NCBI RefSeq assembly: GCF_004346205.1 | Contig: NZ_SMAM01000009.1 | Span: forward strand, 1-64,000 | Reading direction: 5' to 3' | Source: Bibersteinia trehalosi | GTDB taxonomy: Bacteria > Pseudomonadota > Gammaproteobacteria > Enterobacterales > Pasteurellaceae | DNA length: 64,000 nt | In this document: positions 55,269-64,000 of the stretch, one piece after another | Numbering within the stretch: position 1 is the stretch's first letter | How the letters are laid out: the number at the start of each line of letters is the position of its first letter | Made by a program: the position numbers and the translations under genes | Notes under the pieces: model-generated | Told to the model about the DNA's origin: nothing | Database searches by the model: none | What the model saw: only the letters and a program-made list of their open reading frames with translations

Positions 55269-56660
55269 ATGAAAAAATTGCTTATTTCAGCCCTTGCATT
55301 GGGGGCTGCCGGATTCTTCGGCACAGTGGGTTACATTTATCAATTCGACAAACAGCAGGCCGAGCAATGGCTAAACAACACGGAAGTTGCTGAACAGCAT
55401 AAAAATGCACTTGGTGTCATGTTTAAAAACGGTTGCCAATATTGCCACACCCCATCAGCAGAAATGCCGTTTTATTTCAATTTACCTATCGCCAACAACA
55501 TTATGCGACAGGATATTGCCGAAGGTAATCGCGTGTTCCGTTTAGATCGTCTTATTGAGGGAATGCAAGATCCGAGCAAACTCTCTGAAGCAGATCTCGC
55601 CAAACTTCAGCGTGTCATCGAAAATCGTGAAATGCCCGCCGCGAAATTTATTCATATTCACTGGGGATCTCGTCCTGACGCAGAGGAATCAAAAACCCTC
55701 TTAGATTGGGTTTATGCCCAACGTGAAGCGAAACTCTCAACATTCAGCAATATTGATAAAACTGCATTAGTACAGCCTATTCCTGACAGCATTCCAACCG
55801 ATCCGAAAAAAGTGGCATTAGGTGATAAAATTTATCATGACGGCCGCTTATCCGCGGACGGCACTATCCAGTGCCACACCTGCCATCAATTAGATAAAGG
55901 CGGGGTTGATGGCTTACAGTTCTCAACAGGCATAGATGGCTTGAAAGGTGGCATCAACGCTCCAACCGTGTATAACGCCGCCTTTAATTTTGTGCAATTC
56001 TGGGATGGACGAGCAGCTGATCTTGCCGATCAAGCAAAAGGCCCGCCACTCAATCCGGTAGAAATGGGTGGCAAAAACTGGGAGCAACTTCTTTCCAATT
56101 TCCGTAAAGATCCTGCATTTATGCAAGAATTTTTGGCCGTTTTTCCAAAATTTGATGAATTTAGCTTAACTGATGCAATTGCAGAGTTTGAGAAAACCCT
56201 CATCACCCCAAATAGTGCCTTTGATAAATTCCTGAAAGGCGAGCAAAATGCGCTTACTGAAGTACAAAAACGTGGCTATGAGCATTTCAAAAATGCCAAA
56301 TGTGATACCTGCCATACCGGCATCAATATGGGGGGACAATCTTACGAAGTCTTCGGTTTATATGCAGATTACTTCCGCGATCGTGCAACCCCAATCACCG
56401 ATGATGACAGAGGCCGCTTCAATCAAACTCAAGATCCCGCAGATATGCACCGCTTCAAAGTGCCTACTTTACGTAACGTTGCATTAACTGCGCCTTATAT
56501 GCACGATGGCACAGTAACTGATTTGCGCGAAGCCGTACGAATTATGGGCAAATACCAAAGCAATAAAAACTTTACAGAACAAGAGCTAGACGAAATCACC
56601 GCATTCTTAGAAAGTTTGACAGGTGAATATAAAGGCTCATTATTAACACGTGAAGAATAG
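55269..56660 (+). CDS. ccp: Tri-heme cytochrome c peroxidase (quinol peroxidase)
   Basis: About 463 residues. The uncleaved N-terminal helix (KKLLISALALGAAGFFGTVG) anchors it in the inner membrane facing the periplasm. Three CxxCH heme sites are visible: CQYCH (about residues 56-60, the extra N-terminal heme), CHTCH (202-206) and CDTCH (345-349). HDGRLSADGTIQCHTCH and APYMHDGTVTDLREA are peroxidase blocks. It reduces H2O2 with quinol electrons during oxygen-limited growth. I start at ATG 55269 with GGGAG 5 nt upstream instead of GTG 55257. Confidence 0.93.
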   Translation: MKKLLISALALGAAGFFGTVGYIYQFDKQQAEQWLNNTEVAEQHKNALGVMFKNGCQYCHTPSAEMPFYFNLPIANNIMRQDIAEGNRVFRLDRLIEGMQDPSKLSEADLAKLQRVIENREMPAAKFIHIHWGSRPDAEESKTLLDWVYAQREAKLSTFSNIDKTALVQPIPDSIPTDPKKVALGDKIYHDGRLSADGTIQCHTCHQLDKGGVDGLQFSTGIDGLKGGINAPTVYNAAFNFVQFWDGRAADLADQAKGPPLNPVEMGGKNWEQLLSNFRKDPAFMQEFLAVFPKFDEFSLTDAIAEFEKTLITPNSAFDKFLKGEQNALTEVQKRGYEHFKNAKCDTCHTGINMGGQSYEVFGLYADYFRDRATPITDDDRGRFNQTQDPADMHRFKVPTLRNVALTAPYMHDGTVTDLREAVRIMGKYQSNKNFTEQELDEITAFLESLTGEYKGSLLTREE

Positions 56661-56680
56661 CTTGGTAAATTTTCATTAAA

Positions 56681-56720
56681 AAAACACCGCTTGCAATCCC
56701 TTGCAAACGGTGTTTTTGCT
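56681..56720 (+). terminator. USS-based terminator after ccp
   Basis: AAAAACACCGCTTGCAA / TTGCAAACGGTGTTTTT form a 17-bp stem with one mismatch around TCCC, 20 nt after the ccp stop. One arm contains the USS core ACCGCTTG and the other a one-base variant. Confidence 0.9.
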
Positions 56721-56753
56721 TTATAATAATCCTTTTTACAAGCGGTCAAAACT

Positions 56754-57440
56754 ATGCAAAATTCTGCAAATTTCTCAGCAATGCTGACAGGAAAAAATCG
56801 AGAACATCTTGTTTCGCTTCCTAACGCATTATCAGATAAGCACTTTCTGCAAAGTGATGTTGTTAGAGCTTTTTTAGAATTACAGCACGCTGCAAAAAAT
56901 GCAGGCTTTAATCTACAACCAGCGAGCACCTATCGTGATTTTGAGCGACAGATGGGCATTTGGAATGCGAAATTCAAAGGCGAACGTAAAGTTCACGATG
57001 ATCATGGCAGTGCCATTGATTTAAGCGCTTTAACCGATTGGCAAAAATGCCAAGCCATTTTGCGCTGGTCGGCCATTCCGGGGGCGAGTCGCCACCATTG
57101 GGGCACAGAAATAGATATTTTTGATCCTGATTTATTGCCAATAGGGCAATCTCTGCAACTAGAGCCTTGGGAATACCAAACTGGCGGCTATTTTCAGAAA
57201 TTGACCAACTGGTTACTCGCCAATGCGGAAAGCTACGGTTTTTTCTCCCCATTTATGGAAAGAGAGGATAAAAAAATCGGTGTAGAGCCTTGGCATATTA
57301 GTTATTTCCCGATTGCGGAACACTACGAGCGGTCATTTTCTGCTGAAATTTTGCAAAATGCATGGCGCGATGCCGAGCTTGCAGGCAAAGACTGCTTAAT
57401 TAAGCATATTGATGAGATTTTTGCGGACTATATTTTGTAA
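56754..57440 (+). CDS. M15-family D-Ala-D-Ala carboxypeptidase (VanY-like)
   Basis: 228 residues. The zinc-site motifs are [30 protein letters not shown] (SxHxxGxxxD) and [29 protein letters not shown] is the substrate-side block. It trims peptidoglycan stem peptides. No signal peptide is visible, so export is unclear. The start ATG 56754 lies 5 bases after a USS (ACAAGCGGTC) and the first codons fall in the A/T-rich USS flank; ATG 56781 is the next option. It overlaps rsmJ by one base. Confidence 0.88.
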   Translation: MQNSANFSAMLTGKNREHLVSLPNALSDKHFLQSDVVRAFLELQHAAKNAGFNLQPASTYRDFERQMGIWNAKFKGERKVHDDHGSAIDLSALTDWQKCQAILRWSAIPGASRHHWGTEIDIFDPDLLPIGQSLQLEPWEYQTGGYFQKLTNWLLANAESYGFFSPFMEREDKKIGVEPWHISYFPIAEHYERSFSAEILQNAWRDAELAGKDCLIKHIDEIFADYIL

Positions 57441-58195
57441 TGAATATTCAACTAATTAACCAAAGTGATTTTGCTCAAGCATTTCAGGATATCTGCGATA
57501 AATGGCAACTTTCACATAATGCCAATTCGCCACTGGCTTTGGTGCAAACAAATGAACGTTTAGAATTACGCAAACTTGACGAGCCCAAACTCGGTGCGAT
57601 TGCAGTCAATTTTGTCGATGGCACGATGGCACATCGGCGTAAATTTGGTGGTGGACGGGGTGAAGCGGTAGCAAAAGCGGTGGGGATCAAAGGCGACTAT
57701 TTGCCAACGGTGATTGATGCTACAGCAGGACTTGGGCGAGATGCCTTTGTACTCGCTTGTATCGGCTGCAAAGTGACGCTGATTGAACGCAACCCTATTG
57801 TTTCAGCATTGCTCGAAGATGGGCTTAAACGCGCTTATCAAGACACCGAAATTGGGGCATTTATGCAAGAAAGAATGGTACTGGCTGGCGTTTCTGCCAT
57901 TAATGAATTGAATATAGAACAGGATTTTGCTGATGTCGTTTATCTTGATCCAATGTATCCGCATAAACAGAAAAGCGCATTAGTCAAAAAAGAGATGCGG
58001 GTATTTCAACATTTGGTTGGCGCTGATTTAGATTCAGATGACTTTTGGTTGCCTGCAAAACAGTTAGCTCGTAAACGTGTGGTTGTCAAACGGCCAGACT
58101 ATGCGCCATTTCTCGCTGCTCAGAAACCTGATTTTTCCCACACAACAAAAAACCACCGTTTTGATATTTATCTTTCCCACCGCAAAAATGATTAA
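57440..58195 (+). CDS. rsmJ: 16S rRNA (guanine(1516)-N(2))-methyltransferase
   Basis: 251 residues. [22 protein letters not shown] is the RsmJ N-terminal hallmark; [20 protein letters not shown] is the SAM-binding motif [22 protein letters not shown] contains the DPMYP catalytic motif IV. It methylates G1516 in 16S rRNA. It starts in the stop codon of the M15 peptidase gene and ends 4 bases into convergent yidD. Confidence 0.95.
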   Translation: MNIQLINQSDFAQAFQDICDKWQLSHNANSPLALVQTNERLELRKLDEPKLGAIAVNFVDGTMAHRRKFGGGRGEAVAKAVGIKGDYLPTVIDATAGLGRDAFVLACIGCKVTLIERNPIVSALLEDGLKRAYQDTEIGAFMQERMVLAGVSAINELNIEQDFADVVYLDPMYPHKQKSALVKKEMRVFQHLVGADLDSDDFWLPAKQLARKRVVVKRPDYAPFLAAQKPDFSHTTKNHRFDIYLSHRKND

Positions 58196-58485
58196 CGGTG
58201 TTTTTCACAATCACATTTCTTTGGCGGAACAGGATCTTCTCCGCCTTCATTCAATGGGTGACAGCGACTGATTCGTTTTAAGGTTAGCCATCCTCCTTTT
58301 AAGCCTCCATGAAGTTTAATCGCTTCTAAAGCATAGGTGGAACAAGTCGGATAAAAACGACAACGGCTGCCAATCAATGGGCTAATAAAATAACGGTAAA
58401 ACTGTACAAGCCCGACTAAAAGATAAGCAATGGGACTTAGTCTTGGTGTTGTGCTTTTCTCGCTAGACGAATGTGGCGTTGCCAT
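58192..58485 (-). CDS. yidD: Membrane protein insertion efficiency factor
   Basis: 97 residues. The YidD core is [46 protein letters not shown] with three conserved Cys, plus PVPPKKC near the end. It is thought to aid YidC-dependent membrane insertion. The first 49 bases overlap the end of rnpA, a common arrangement. yidC does not follow; the next gene downstream is convergent rsmJ, so the usual rpmH-rnpA-yidD-yidC order is broken here. Confidence 0.92.
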   Translation of the reverse strand: MATPHSSSEKSTTPRLSPIAYLLVGLVQFYRYFISPLIGSRCRFYPTCSTYALEAIKLHGGLKGGWLTLKRISRCHPLNEGGEDPVPPKKCDCEKHR

Positions 58486-58808
58486 AATTTCTCCAACGTT
58501 TCAAAAAGTTCTTGATTACTCAGTTTACCAATTCCACCCTTCGCAACAAAGACAAAATCGTAGTGGGGTAATTCATGTTGCTTTAAACGAAAACTTTCTC
58601 GCACAATGCGTTTTATCCGATTTCGCTCATGTGCGCGTTTTAAATGTTTTTTCGCTACCGTTAAACCAAGGCGAGGTAACCCTGTATTATTAGCTTTAGC
58701 AAGAAGAGTGAGTTGGGGAGTGCTAGCGCGGAGCGGATCTGTAAAGACCGCTTGAAATTGAACGGGAGCTAACATACGTAGCTCCCGAGGAAAAGTTAGC
58801 TTAGTCAC
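58437..58808 (-). CDS. rnpA: Ribonuclease P protein component
   Basis: 123 residues. [19 protein letters not shown], then [25 protein letters not shown] contains the RNR motif that binds RNase P RNA. It matures tRNA 5' ends. It begins 31 nt after the rpmH stop, in the usual rpmH-rnpA order. Confidence 0.95.
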   Translation of the reverse strand: MTKLTFPRELRMLAPVQFQAVFTDPLRASTPQLTLLAKANNTGLPRLGLTVAKKHLKRAHERNRIKRIVRESFRLKQHELPHYDFVFVAKGGIGKLSNQELFETLEKLWQRHIRLARKAQHQD

Positions 58809-58839
58809 TGGATAGTGTTTCGGCTGGCTTTATCTACAA

Positions 58840-58974
58840 TTATGCAGATAAAGATTTACGACCTTTTGCACGACGACGTGCTAAAACTTGACGACCGTTT
58901 TTAGTTGCCATACGAGCACGGAAACCGTGAGTACGAGCACGTTTTAATACAGATGGTTGAAATGTACGTTTCAT
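58840..58974 (-). CDS. rpmH: 50S ribosomal protein L34
   Basis: A 44-residue gene: it begins [20 protein letters not shown] and ends [12 protein letters not shown] before TAA (58842-58840). This is the complete, highly basic L34 sequence. ATG is at 58974. dnaA, often upstream of rpmH, is absent: the neighbour is an EamA-type transporter, so no replication origin is indicated here. Confidence 0.97.
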   Translation of the reverse strand: MKRTFQPSVLKRARTHGFRARMATKNGRQVLARRRAKGRKSLSA

Positions 58975-59073
58975 TGCTACTACCTAATTATAAAATTTGG
59001 CTGATGCCAAAATAGAGAATCATAAAAAAGAGTGCGGATTTTAGCGGTAAATTAACCAAAGATCAAGGCGAAT

Positions 59074-59502
59074 TTAGCGTTTTATTGCCAGTGTTAGCAC
59101 CCCTAAGCTAATTAAACCGATTCCCAACCAATCTTGCCCACTTGGGCGCTCACCTAAAAAAATCACCGCAAATACACTTACTAAAACGATGCTAAATTTA
59201 TCAAGTGGCGCAACTTGTGACACATTACCTATTTGTAGCGCTTTAAAATAGGCAAGCCATGAAATACCTGTTGCTAATCCTGATAACACTAAAAATAGCC
59301 AATTTTTACCACTCAAACTGCTCAATGGCTGCCACTTTGCGGCATACGTCAAAAATAGTGCTAAAGCACAAATAATGACAAGCGTTCGAATAAAGGTGGC
59401 AAAGTCAGAATCTATGCCATCTAAGCCAATTTTGGCAAATATTGCAGTGAGTGCAGCAAAAAATGCTGAGCCCAACGCCCAATAAGCCCATTCAGGTATC
59501 AT
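59074..59502 (-). CDS. Single-domain EamA-family transporter
   Basis: 142 residues with five membrane helices. WAYWALGSAFFAALTAIFAKIGL and WLAYFKALQIGNVSQVAPLDK followed by FLGERPSGQDWLGIGLISLG are the EamA repeat. It is half the length of two-repeat EamA proteins, so it probably works as a dimer. Substrate unknown. AGGAGG precedes ATG 59502. Confidence 0.88.
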   Translation of the reverse strand: MIPEWAYWALGSAFFAALTAIFAKIGLDGIDSDFATFIRTLVIICALALFLTYAAKWQPLSSLSGKNWLFLVLSGLATGISWLAYFKALQIGNVSQVAPLDKFSIVLVSVFAVIFLGERPSGQDWLGIGLISLGVLTLAIKR

Positions 59503-59627
59503 ACAGCCTCCTTTTCAGCGTAATTTGTTAGCGAATAGTAGCACTAAATTTCAGTTTTCCTTGATCTCTTTTTTAAATTTATGTTAAAAGGATACGGTTT
59601 TTTATACAAAACTGATAGGAGAAACTA

Positions 59628-60854
59628 ATGATTAAACAGATAAAAAAGTTTCTTGCACTTGAATCTGCAAGCGGAATTTTGCTCTTAATTTTCGCTACGC
59701 TTGCAATTTTATGGGCAAACACACCATTTAAAGAATTATACTTCGATTTATTGGATATGCCGGTGCAAATCTTGATTGGTTCATTTAGCATTCATAAACC
59801 GCTATTAATGTGGATCAATGACGGCTTTATGGCAATATTCTTTACTTTAGTAGGTATGGAAGTCAAACGAGAATTGATGGTTGGTGCAATCTCTAGTTAC
59901 CAAAGAGCAATTTTCCCTGCCATAGGAGCACTTGGCGGCATGATCGTGCCAGTTGCTGTTTTTATGTTACTCAATGCGAATACACCGGAGTTTCAAAGCG
60001 GCTGGGCAATTCCAATGGCAACCGATATTGCTTTTGCTCTAGGTGTATTAGCGTTACTGGGTAAACGTGTTCCCTTTGCCTTGAAAATATTTCTCCTTGC
60101 GCTCGCCATTATTGACGACCTAGGCGCGATTATCGTCATCGCATTATTCTTTTCACATGATCTCAGTCTCACCGCCTTAATTGTTTCTGCTGTTGGTATT
60201 CTGGCATTAGTATTACTAAATCGTTTAAATGTCACCAAAATCAGTATTTATGCGGTAACCGGCTTAGTTTTATGGGCTGCGGTATTAAAATCAGGGGTGC
60301 ATGCCACCCTAGCGGGAGTTATCCTTGGTTTCTGTATTCCATTAAAAGGTAAAAATGGTGAAACACCATTAGAAACCTTCGAGCATATACTGTCACCATG
60401 GTGCTCTTTTATGATTCTTCCACTTTTCGCATTCGCTAATGCGGGGGTATCCATTGAAGGTATGGGGCTGAGCACATTGACATCACCACTAACACTTGGT
60501 GTTGCACTTGGTTTAATTGTCGGAAAAGCATTAGGCGTATTTAGTTTTAGCTACTTAGCTGTCAAATTTGGTATTGCACAGCTCTCGCCTGGCATTAACT
60601 TTAAGCAAATTTTTGCAATTTCTGTGCTCTGTGGTATCGGCTTTACCATGTCTATGTTCTTAGCAGGACTTTCATTCGGTGGTGCAGAATCCAATAGTGA
60701 CTTTATTTCATTAGCTCGCTTAGGTATCTTACTTGGCTCTGGCGTTTCTGCAGTATTGGGTTATATCCTGTTAAAACGTTTCACCTCTGGGGTTGAACAA
60801 AAATATTACAATATTAAAAATGCCTTTAATGGCAACCCTTATTCAACTCATTAA
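59628..60854 (+). CDS. nhaA: Na+/H+ antiporter NhaA
   Basis: 408 residues, a little longer than the E. coli protein (388). The ion-binding Asp pair lies in [35 protein letters not shown] and [19 protein letters not shown] (discontinuous helix IV) and [16 protein letters not shown] (helix XI region) are conserved. It exports sodium for pH and salt homeostasis. Ribosome site AGGAGAAAC. Confidence 0.96.
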   Translation: MIKQIKKFLALESASGILLLIFATLAILWANTPFKELYFDLLDMPVQILIGSFSIHKPLLMWINDGFMAIFFTLVGMEVKRELMVGAISSYQRAIFPAIGALGGMIVPVAVFMLLNANTPEFQSGWAIPMATDIAFALGVLALLGKRVPFALKIFLLALAIIDDLGAIIVIALFFSHDLSLTALIVSAVGILALVLLNRLNVTKISIYAVTGLVLWAAVLKSGVHATLAGVILGFCIPLKGKNGETPLETFEHILSPWCSFMILPLFAFANAGVSIEGMGLSTLTSPLTLGVALGLIVGKALGVFSFSYLAVKFGIAQLSPGINFKQIFAISVLCGIGFTMSMFLAGLSFGGAESNSDFISLARLGILLGSGVSAVLGYILLKRFTSGVEQKYYNIKNAFNGNPYSTH

Positions 60855-60904
60855 TGCCTTTAACAAGGGGGATCCCCCTTGTTAGGTCAGAATAATGAGA
60901 TAAC

Positions 60905-60938
60905 AAAAAACCACCTTCATCCGAAGGTGGTTTTTATT
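60905..60938. terminator. Terminator between nhaA and acpP
   Basis: AAAACCACCTTC / GAAGGTGGTTTTT with an ATCC loop stands between the convergent genes, with a T-run on the plus strand and an A-run (T on the minus) on the other side, so it can serve both. Confidence 0.88.
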
Positions 60939-60977
60939 TTTGTAAACGCCGTAATAAACCGCATTTACCTTAAAATC

Positions 60978-61208
60978 TTATTGATTGTTTGAAACGTAAT
61001 CAATCGCAGATTGTACAGTAGTGATTTTCTCTGCTTCTTCATCAGGAATTTCGATATCGAATTCTTCTTCTAAAGCCATCACTAATTCAACGGTGTCTAA
61101 AGAGTCTGCACCTAAATCTTCAATGAAAGAAGCTTCAGGTTTAACTTTATCGGCTTCTGCACCTAATTGATCAACGATGATTTTTTTTACGCGTTCTTCA
61201 ATGCTCAT
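60978..61208 (-). CDS. acpP: Acyl carrier protein
   Basis: 76 residues, very acidic. [20 protein letters not shown] contains the DSL motif whose Ser carries the 4'-phosphopantetheine arm; [14 protein letters not shown] follows. It carries acyl chains in fatty acid synthesis. Good AGGAAAC ribosome site. The usual neighbours fabG and fabF are absent. The upstream 280 bp (61209-61488) is non-coding; it should hold the acpP promoter, and I see only a small TCGCT...AGCGA hairpin at about 61343. Confidence 0.97.
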   Translation of the reverse strand: MSIEERVKKIIVDQLGAEADKVKPEASFIEDLGADSLDTVELVMALEEEFDIEIPDEEAEKITTVQSAIDYVSNNQ

Positions 61209-61488
61209 TTTATGTTTCCTATAAGTGAAATCGCTTATTGCGAGAGTGAGTTAGTGTAAAGAAAATTCAGCTAAATTCAAGCTTAAAACAACAAGTCGAA
61301 CCAGCTTTGCTTTTCCACACACCTGAACTAAATAAAAAGTAGTCGCTCTCAAGCGAGCGAAAAAGCGGGTTAATTCTAACATTTAGAATAAGGTTTATCC
61401 ATAGTCTATTTTTGATCTGCCTAAAACAAGCTCCTATTTTGCAAAAAATAGCCGAAAAAGCACCGCTTACTTCCTAGTATATGCTTAC

Positions 61489-62565
61489 TTAAACCAAGAA
61501 TATATATGGCACAATATTCATCACTAGTGCGGTAGTCAATGACAGAATCAATTTCGACATACCAAATAACACGCCTTGGTGTTGCCCATGATCAACACGA
61601 ACTAATAAATTTGCCAATGCGGTAGAGGTAAATAAACTAATTAGGGCAAACAAAATTAAATAACTAAACGCCGTTAAAATGGAAATTGTGCTTAACGTTA
61701 AAAACCACGGCACAATTAATAAAATAGTCAGCGCTGGAGCAAGAAATAGTAGCTTGCCTACCCCAAAATTAATTTTGCGTGAAAATCTTGCTTGTAGCAG
61801 CACGCCAATCAAATTATTAATAAAAAAGGCGATTGGGATCAACTCACTATGATCAAGCATGTTTGTGAATACATATGGAAAAATAATGTAGAACGAACTC
61901 CCTAAGCCCAATGGAATAAAAAGCAAAAAATGGGCAAAAATAAACCGCTTGCCAAGAACTGCTTTAATATCTTGCCATTTTAGTGTTGAATTGGCGTAGC
62001 GCAAATCGCTTTTTGGGACAGTTCGCAGCATAAATAGCAGCATTGCAAGCTCAATCCCACAACTTGTCCAAATTAGCCAATCAGCATGGTTAAAATGAAT
62101 AAAGGGCAATGCTAATAATGGTGCAGCCATTGATGCCAAGCTTGAGATTTTTAAAAACTTACCTTGTGCCATCGTTTTAGATGCATAGTTATCACCCTCT
62201 GCATGAGAAATCATGTAAGCGCGTGCATTCGTACTAAATAGCGTACTACCAAAACCAAAACAAAATGTAGCCAGCATCATTGAAGCATATTGTTCACTCC
62301 CAACCAAAAATACATAGCCCAACGCATCTAACAGACAGCCTAAAGTCATGATCAACGTACGTCCAAATCTGTCACCTAAATAACCCGCTGGTAGCGCCAT
62401 TGCTTGGCTAGTAAAAACTAAGAGCGAAAATGCGGCTGCAATTTGAGCCGACTCAAAACCTTTATAATGCTGCAGATACACGAAAAACACACTCTGCATT
62501 GCAGTGTAGGCAAGCCCAGAAAAAAATCGCCGCCATAAAATCATATTTTGCATATTCATTTGCAT
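61489..62565 (-). CDS. MFS transporter
   Basis: 358 residues with about eleven membrane helices. The MFS loop 2-3 motif is present as GYLGDRFGRTLIMTLG, with a related weaker copy later. Substrate unknown; the family is mostly exporters of drugs or sugars. It is somewhat short, consistent with fewer residues in the central loop. Ribosome site AGGAG 5 nt before ATG 62565. It may be co-transcribed with the upstream 174-aa gene (23-bp gap). Confidence 0.85.
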   Translation of the reverse strand: MQMNMQNMILWRRFFSGLAYTAMQSVFFVYLQHYKGFESAQIAAAFSLLVFTSQAMALPAGYLGDRFGRTLIMTLGCLLDALGYVFLVGSEQYASMMLATFCFGFGSTLFSTNARAYMISHAEGDNYASKTMAQGKFLKISSLASMAAPLLALPFIHFNHADWLIWTSCGIELAMLLFMLRTVPKSDLRYANSTLKWQDIKAVLGKRFIFAHFLLFIPLGLGSSFYIIFPYVFTNMLDHSELIPIAFFINNLIGVLLQARFSRKINFGVGKLLFLAPALTILLIVPWFLTLSTISILTAFSYLILFALISLFTSTALANLLVRVDHGQHQGVLFGMSKLILSLTTALVMNIVPYIFLV

Positions 62566-62588
62566 TTATCTCCTTGGCAACTTATAGA

Positions 62589-63113
62589 TTATTTACTACG
62601 TCTCTTACCTTGACAGTTTTGCTCAAACAAGCCATTTACCCCCATCTCACAAACGCTGCTCGCTACCATTCGTTGAATCTGAACATTTTGTCCTTTACGG
62701 ATAATTTCTAGATGAAATACTATTTTCCATGTATCCCGATTATTCCAAATCTCGCCCATCACAATGGATGATACTGCTGCCGAATTCCGTCCTAACACTT
62801 GAACCTCGTTATGGCTAAACTGGTTATAACGCATCGTGCCATATTGAATACTGCGAATCCATTCCTGCTTAGAAAGCGTTGCACCTCGGCTGGTTTCCAA
62901 TTCAAAACCATCCGCAAGTAATTTTTGTAATCGCACAACATCCATCTGAATTAACGCACTATTTAATTCTTGATAAATTTTTTCAACATCTTCTTGCGTT
63001 GTTAATAATGCTTGCCGATGAAGGGTTTGTAATATTGGGATGCTTAATAAGGCACTCGCTGCAACCCCCAATATCAGTGAAAATAAAACATGTTTAAATT
63101 TGACTTTTTTCAT
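62589..63113 (-). CDS. NTF2-like (DUF4440) membrane-anchored protein
   Basis: About 174 residues. One N-terminal helix (HVLFSLILGVAASALLSIPI) anchors or exports the protein; after it, VEKIYQELNSALIQMDVVRL, LLADGFELETSRGATLSKQE and WIRSIQYGTMRY match the SnoaL/NTF2 cone-like fold of DUF4440. Function unknown. I start at ATG 63113, as the longer reading begins with a TTG that would use the ribosome site as codons. Confidence 0.75.
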   Translation of the reverse strand: MKKVKFKHVLFSLILGVAASALLSIPILQTLHRQALLTTQEDVEKIYQELNSALIQMDVVRLQKLLADGFELETSRGATLSKQEWIRSIQYGTMRYNQFSHNEVQVLGRNSAAVSSIVMGEIWNNRDTWKIVFHLEIIRKGQNVQIQRMVASSVCEMGVNGLFEQNCQGKRRSK

Positions 63114-63208
63114 AGCATTTTCCAATAATAAGCGGCATCAAAATTATAACAAATTTTCAAAATACTAATTTTGACCGAATCCTAGGCTCTGTTAATCATT
63201 CAAATAAA

Positions 63209-64000
63209 ATGAAACTGCACAAACAAACTGCGGAACAAATCGTTAAACGCGCTATGCAAATTATTCCTCACTCCGTCAATGTAATGGATGAAACAGGTAT
63301 GATCATTGCTTCTGGCGATCCTAAACGCCTGAACCAACATCATACTGGTGCCGTTCTTGCATTACGGCGTAATCAAGCGGTTGAAATTGATGAGAATCTT
63401 GCAAAACAATGGCATTTACGCGCGGGAATTAACCTACCAATTACCTACCTTGGGAAAAATATCGGCGTTATTGGTATTTCTGGTGAGCCCAATAATGTTC
63501 GTCCCTATGGCGAGTTAGTCAAAATGGCGGCAGAATTAATTATTGAATCTAACGCACAACTAGAACAAGCACGTTGGCAACATCGTTATAAGGAAGAGTT
63601 TGTCCGCCAACTCTTGCTCGGCCACTTAGACGAATTACAATTACAAAAACAAGCAAGATTTTTTCATTTTTCTTTAGAACAACCCTCACTCACAATAATT
63701 ATTAAACTGCGTCACCCTAATCAACATAATTTGCAAACACTGTTAAACCATCTCGCCCAATATTTTCCACAACTCGCCACGATGGTATCTGCTTTAGATC
63801 AAATTGTGCTGCTCTACCCTCTTCAGCCAGCCGAAAAATTCGATAAATCCCGCTTACAACAATTTATCCCTGCCCCAAATAGCTTACGTGATTACACCTT
63901 GAGTATCGGACAAATTGCTAATAATTTTCGTCATATTCATCAATCATATCAAACTGCACTACATACCTTACACTATGCAGAGCGGCATGCTATTCAGAAA
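63209..64000 (+). CDS. cdaR: CdaR-type sugar diacid regulator, partial (runs off the right edge)
   Basis: The first 264 codons are in the window. The opening KLHKQTAEQIVKRAMQIIPH and NVMDETGMIIASGDPKRL with HTGAVLALRRNQAVEI is the sugar diacid recognition domain (about 1-135). Then comes the GGDEF-like middle region (QTALHTLHYAERH). The C-terminal PucR-type helix-turn-helix must lie beyond 64000. In E. coli CdaR activates glucarate, galactarate and glycerate use; the same ligands are presumed here. ATG 63209 has no strong ribosome site. Confidence 0.88.
   Translation, partial: MKLHKQTAEQIVKRAMQIIPHSVNVMDETGMIIASGDPKRLNQHHTGAVLALRRNQAVEIDENLAKQWHLRAGINLPITYLGKNIGVIGISGEPNNVRPYGELVKMAAELIIESNAQLEQARWQHRYKEEFVRQLLLGHLDELQLQKQARFFHFSLEQPSLTIIIKLRHPNQHNLQTLLNHLAQYFPQLATMVSALDQIVLLYPLQPAEKFDKSRLQQFIPAPNSLRDYTLSIGQIANNFRHIHQSYQTALHTLHYAERHAIQK

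Noticed and set aside
58840-59073. Possible chromosomal origin near rpmH
   Set aside because: No dnaA gene, no cluster of DnaA boxes and no AT-rich 13-mers were seen; only rpmH and a short gap are present.

Overview
The window is a contiguous stretch of a Pasteurellaceae chromosome. Protein similarity throughout is to Haemophilus/Actinobacillus-type genes. The short motif ACAAGCGGT (reverse ACCGCTTG) recurs in intergenic regions, in terminators and inside genes. That is the core of the 'Apl-type' DNA uptake signal sequence (USS), which points to the Actinobacillus pleuropneumoniae / Mannheimia / Glaesserella branch rather than to H. influenzae. I cannot name the species.

Layout. 1-430: stable RNA promoter, tRNA-Arg, tRNA-His, tRNA-Pro and the start of an rRNA leader, all leftward; a 16S gene probably lies just off the left edge. 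498-5150: leftward enterobacterial common antigen (ECA) block wecE-wecF-lipoprotein-wzyE-wecG. 5240-12366: Fur-controlled heme uptake locus (hmuTUV, a ChaN-type lipoprotein, a large surface-lipoprotein candidate, a TonB-dependent heme receptor). 12678-15994: frdABCD. 16110-22829: a ComEA-like DNA-binding protein, a YdcZ-type transporter, a YjbR protein, aphA, asnC/asnA, xerC and small genes. 22971-29042: glyQ and glyS split by a 3-kb accessory insertion (FRG-domain protein, DUF559 nuclease, YhcG nuclease, gene debris, palindromic repeats). 29162-35868: bioY, a free-standing BPL_N protein, ribosomal oxygenase, DUF1523, TatD, epmA, trkH. 36605-45004: a 2,799-residue trimeric autotransporter adhesin with about 1-kb internal repeats. 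45239-48981: an AT-rich accessory island holding a small membrane protein, a lipoprotein, a RAYT transposase with its REP pair, and an AAA ATPase plus DUF4435 pair that I read as a PARIS anti-phage system. 49170-64000: purL, an SLC13-type transporter, a tri-heme cytochrome c peroxidase, an M15 peptidase, rsmJ, yidD-rnpA-rpmH, nhaA, acpP, an MFS transporter and the first part of a cdaR-type regulator.

Themes. Iron: hmuTUV to the TonB receptor form a complete route for heme from outside the cell to the cytoplasm, with a Fur box at each of two promoters. Oxygen: FNR-like sites precede frdA and the peroxidase gene. Surface: ECA, the adhesin and the heme receptor/lipoprotein pair are the host- or phage-facing parts. 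Defence: the best candidates for accessory biology are the PARIS-like pair (46760-48981) and the nuclease/FRG genes wedged between glyQ and glyS.

Everything here was read from sequence by eye. Family names rest on recognised motifs and lengths. No database search, structure prediction or base-composition calculation was run.
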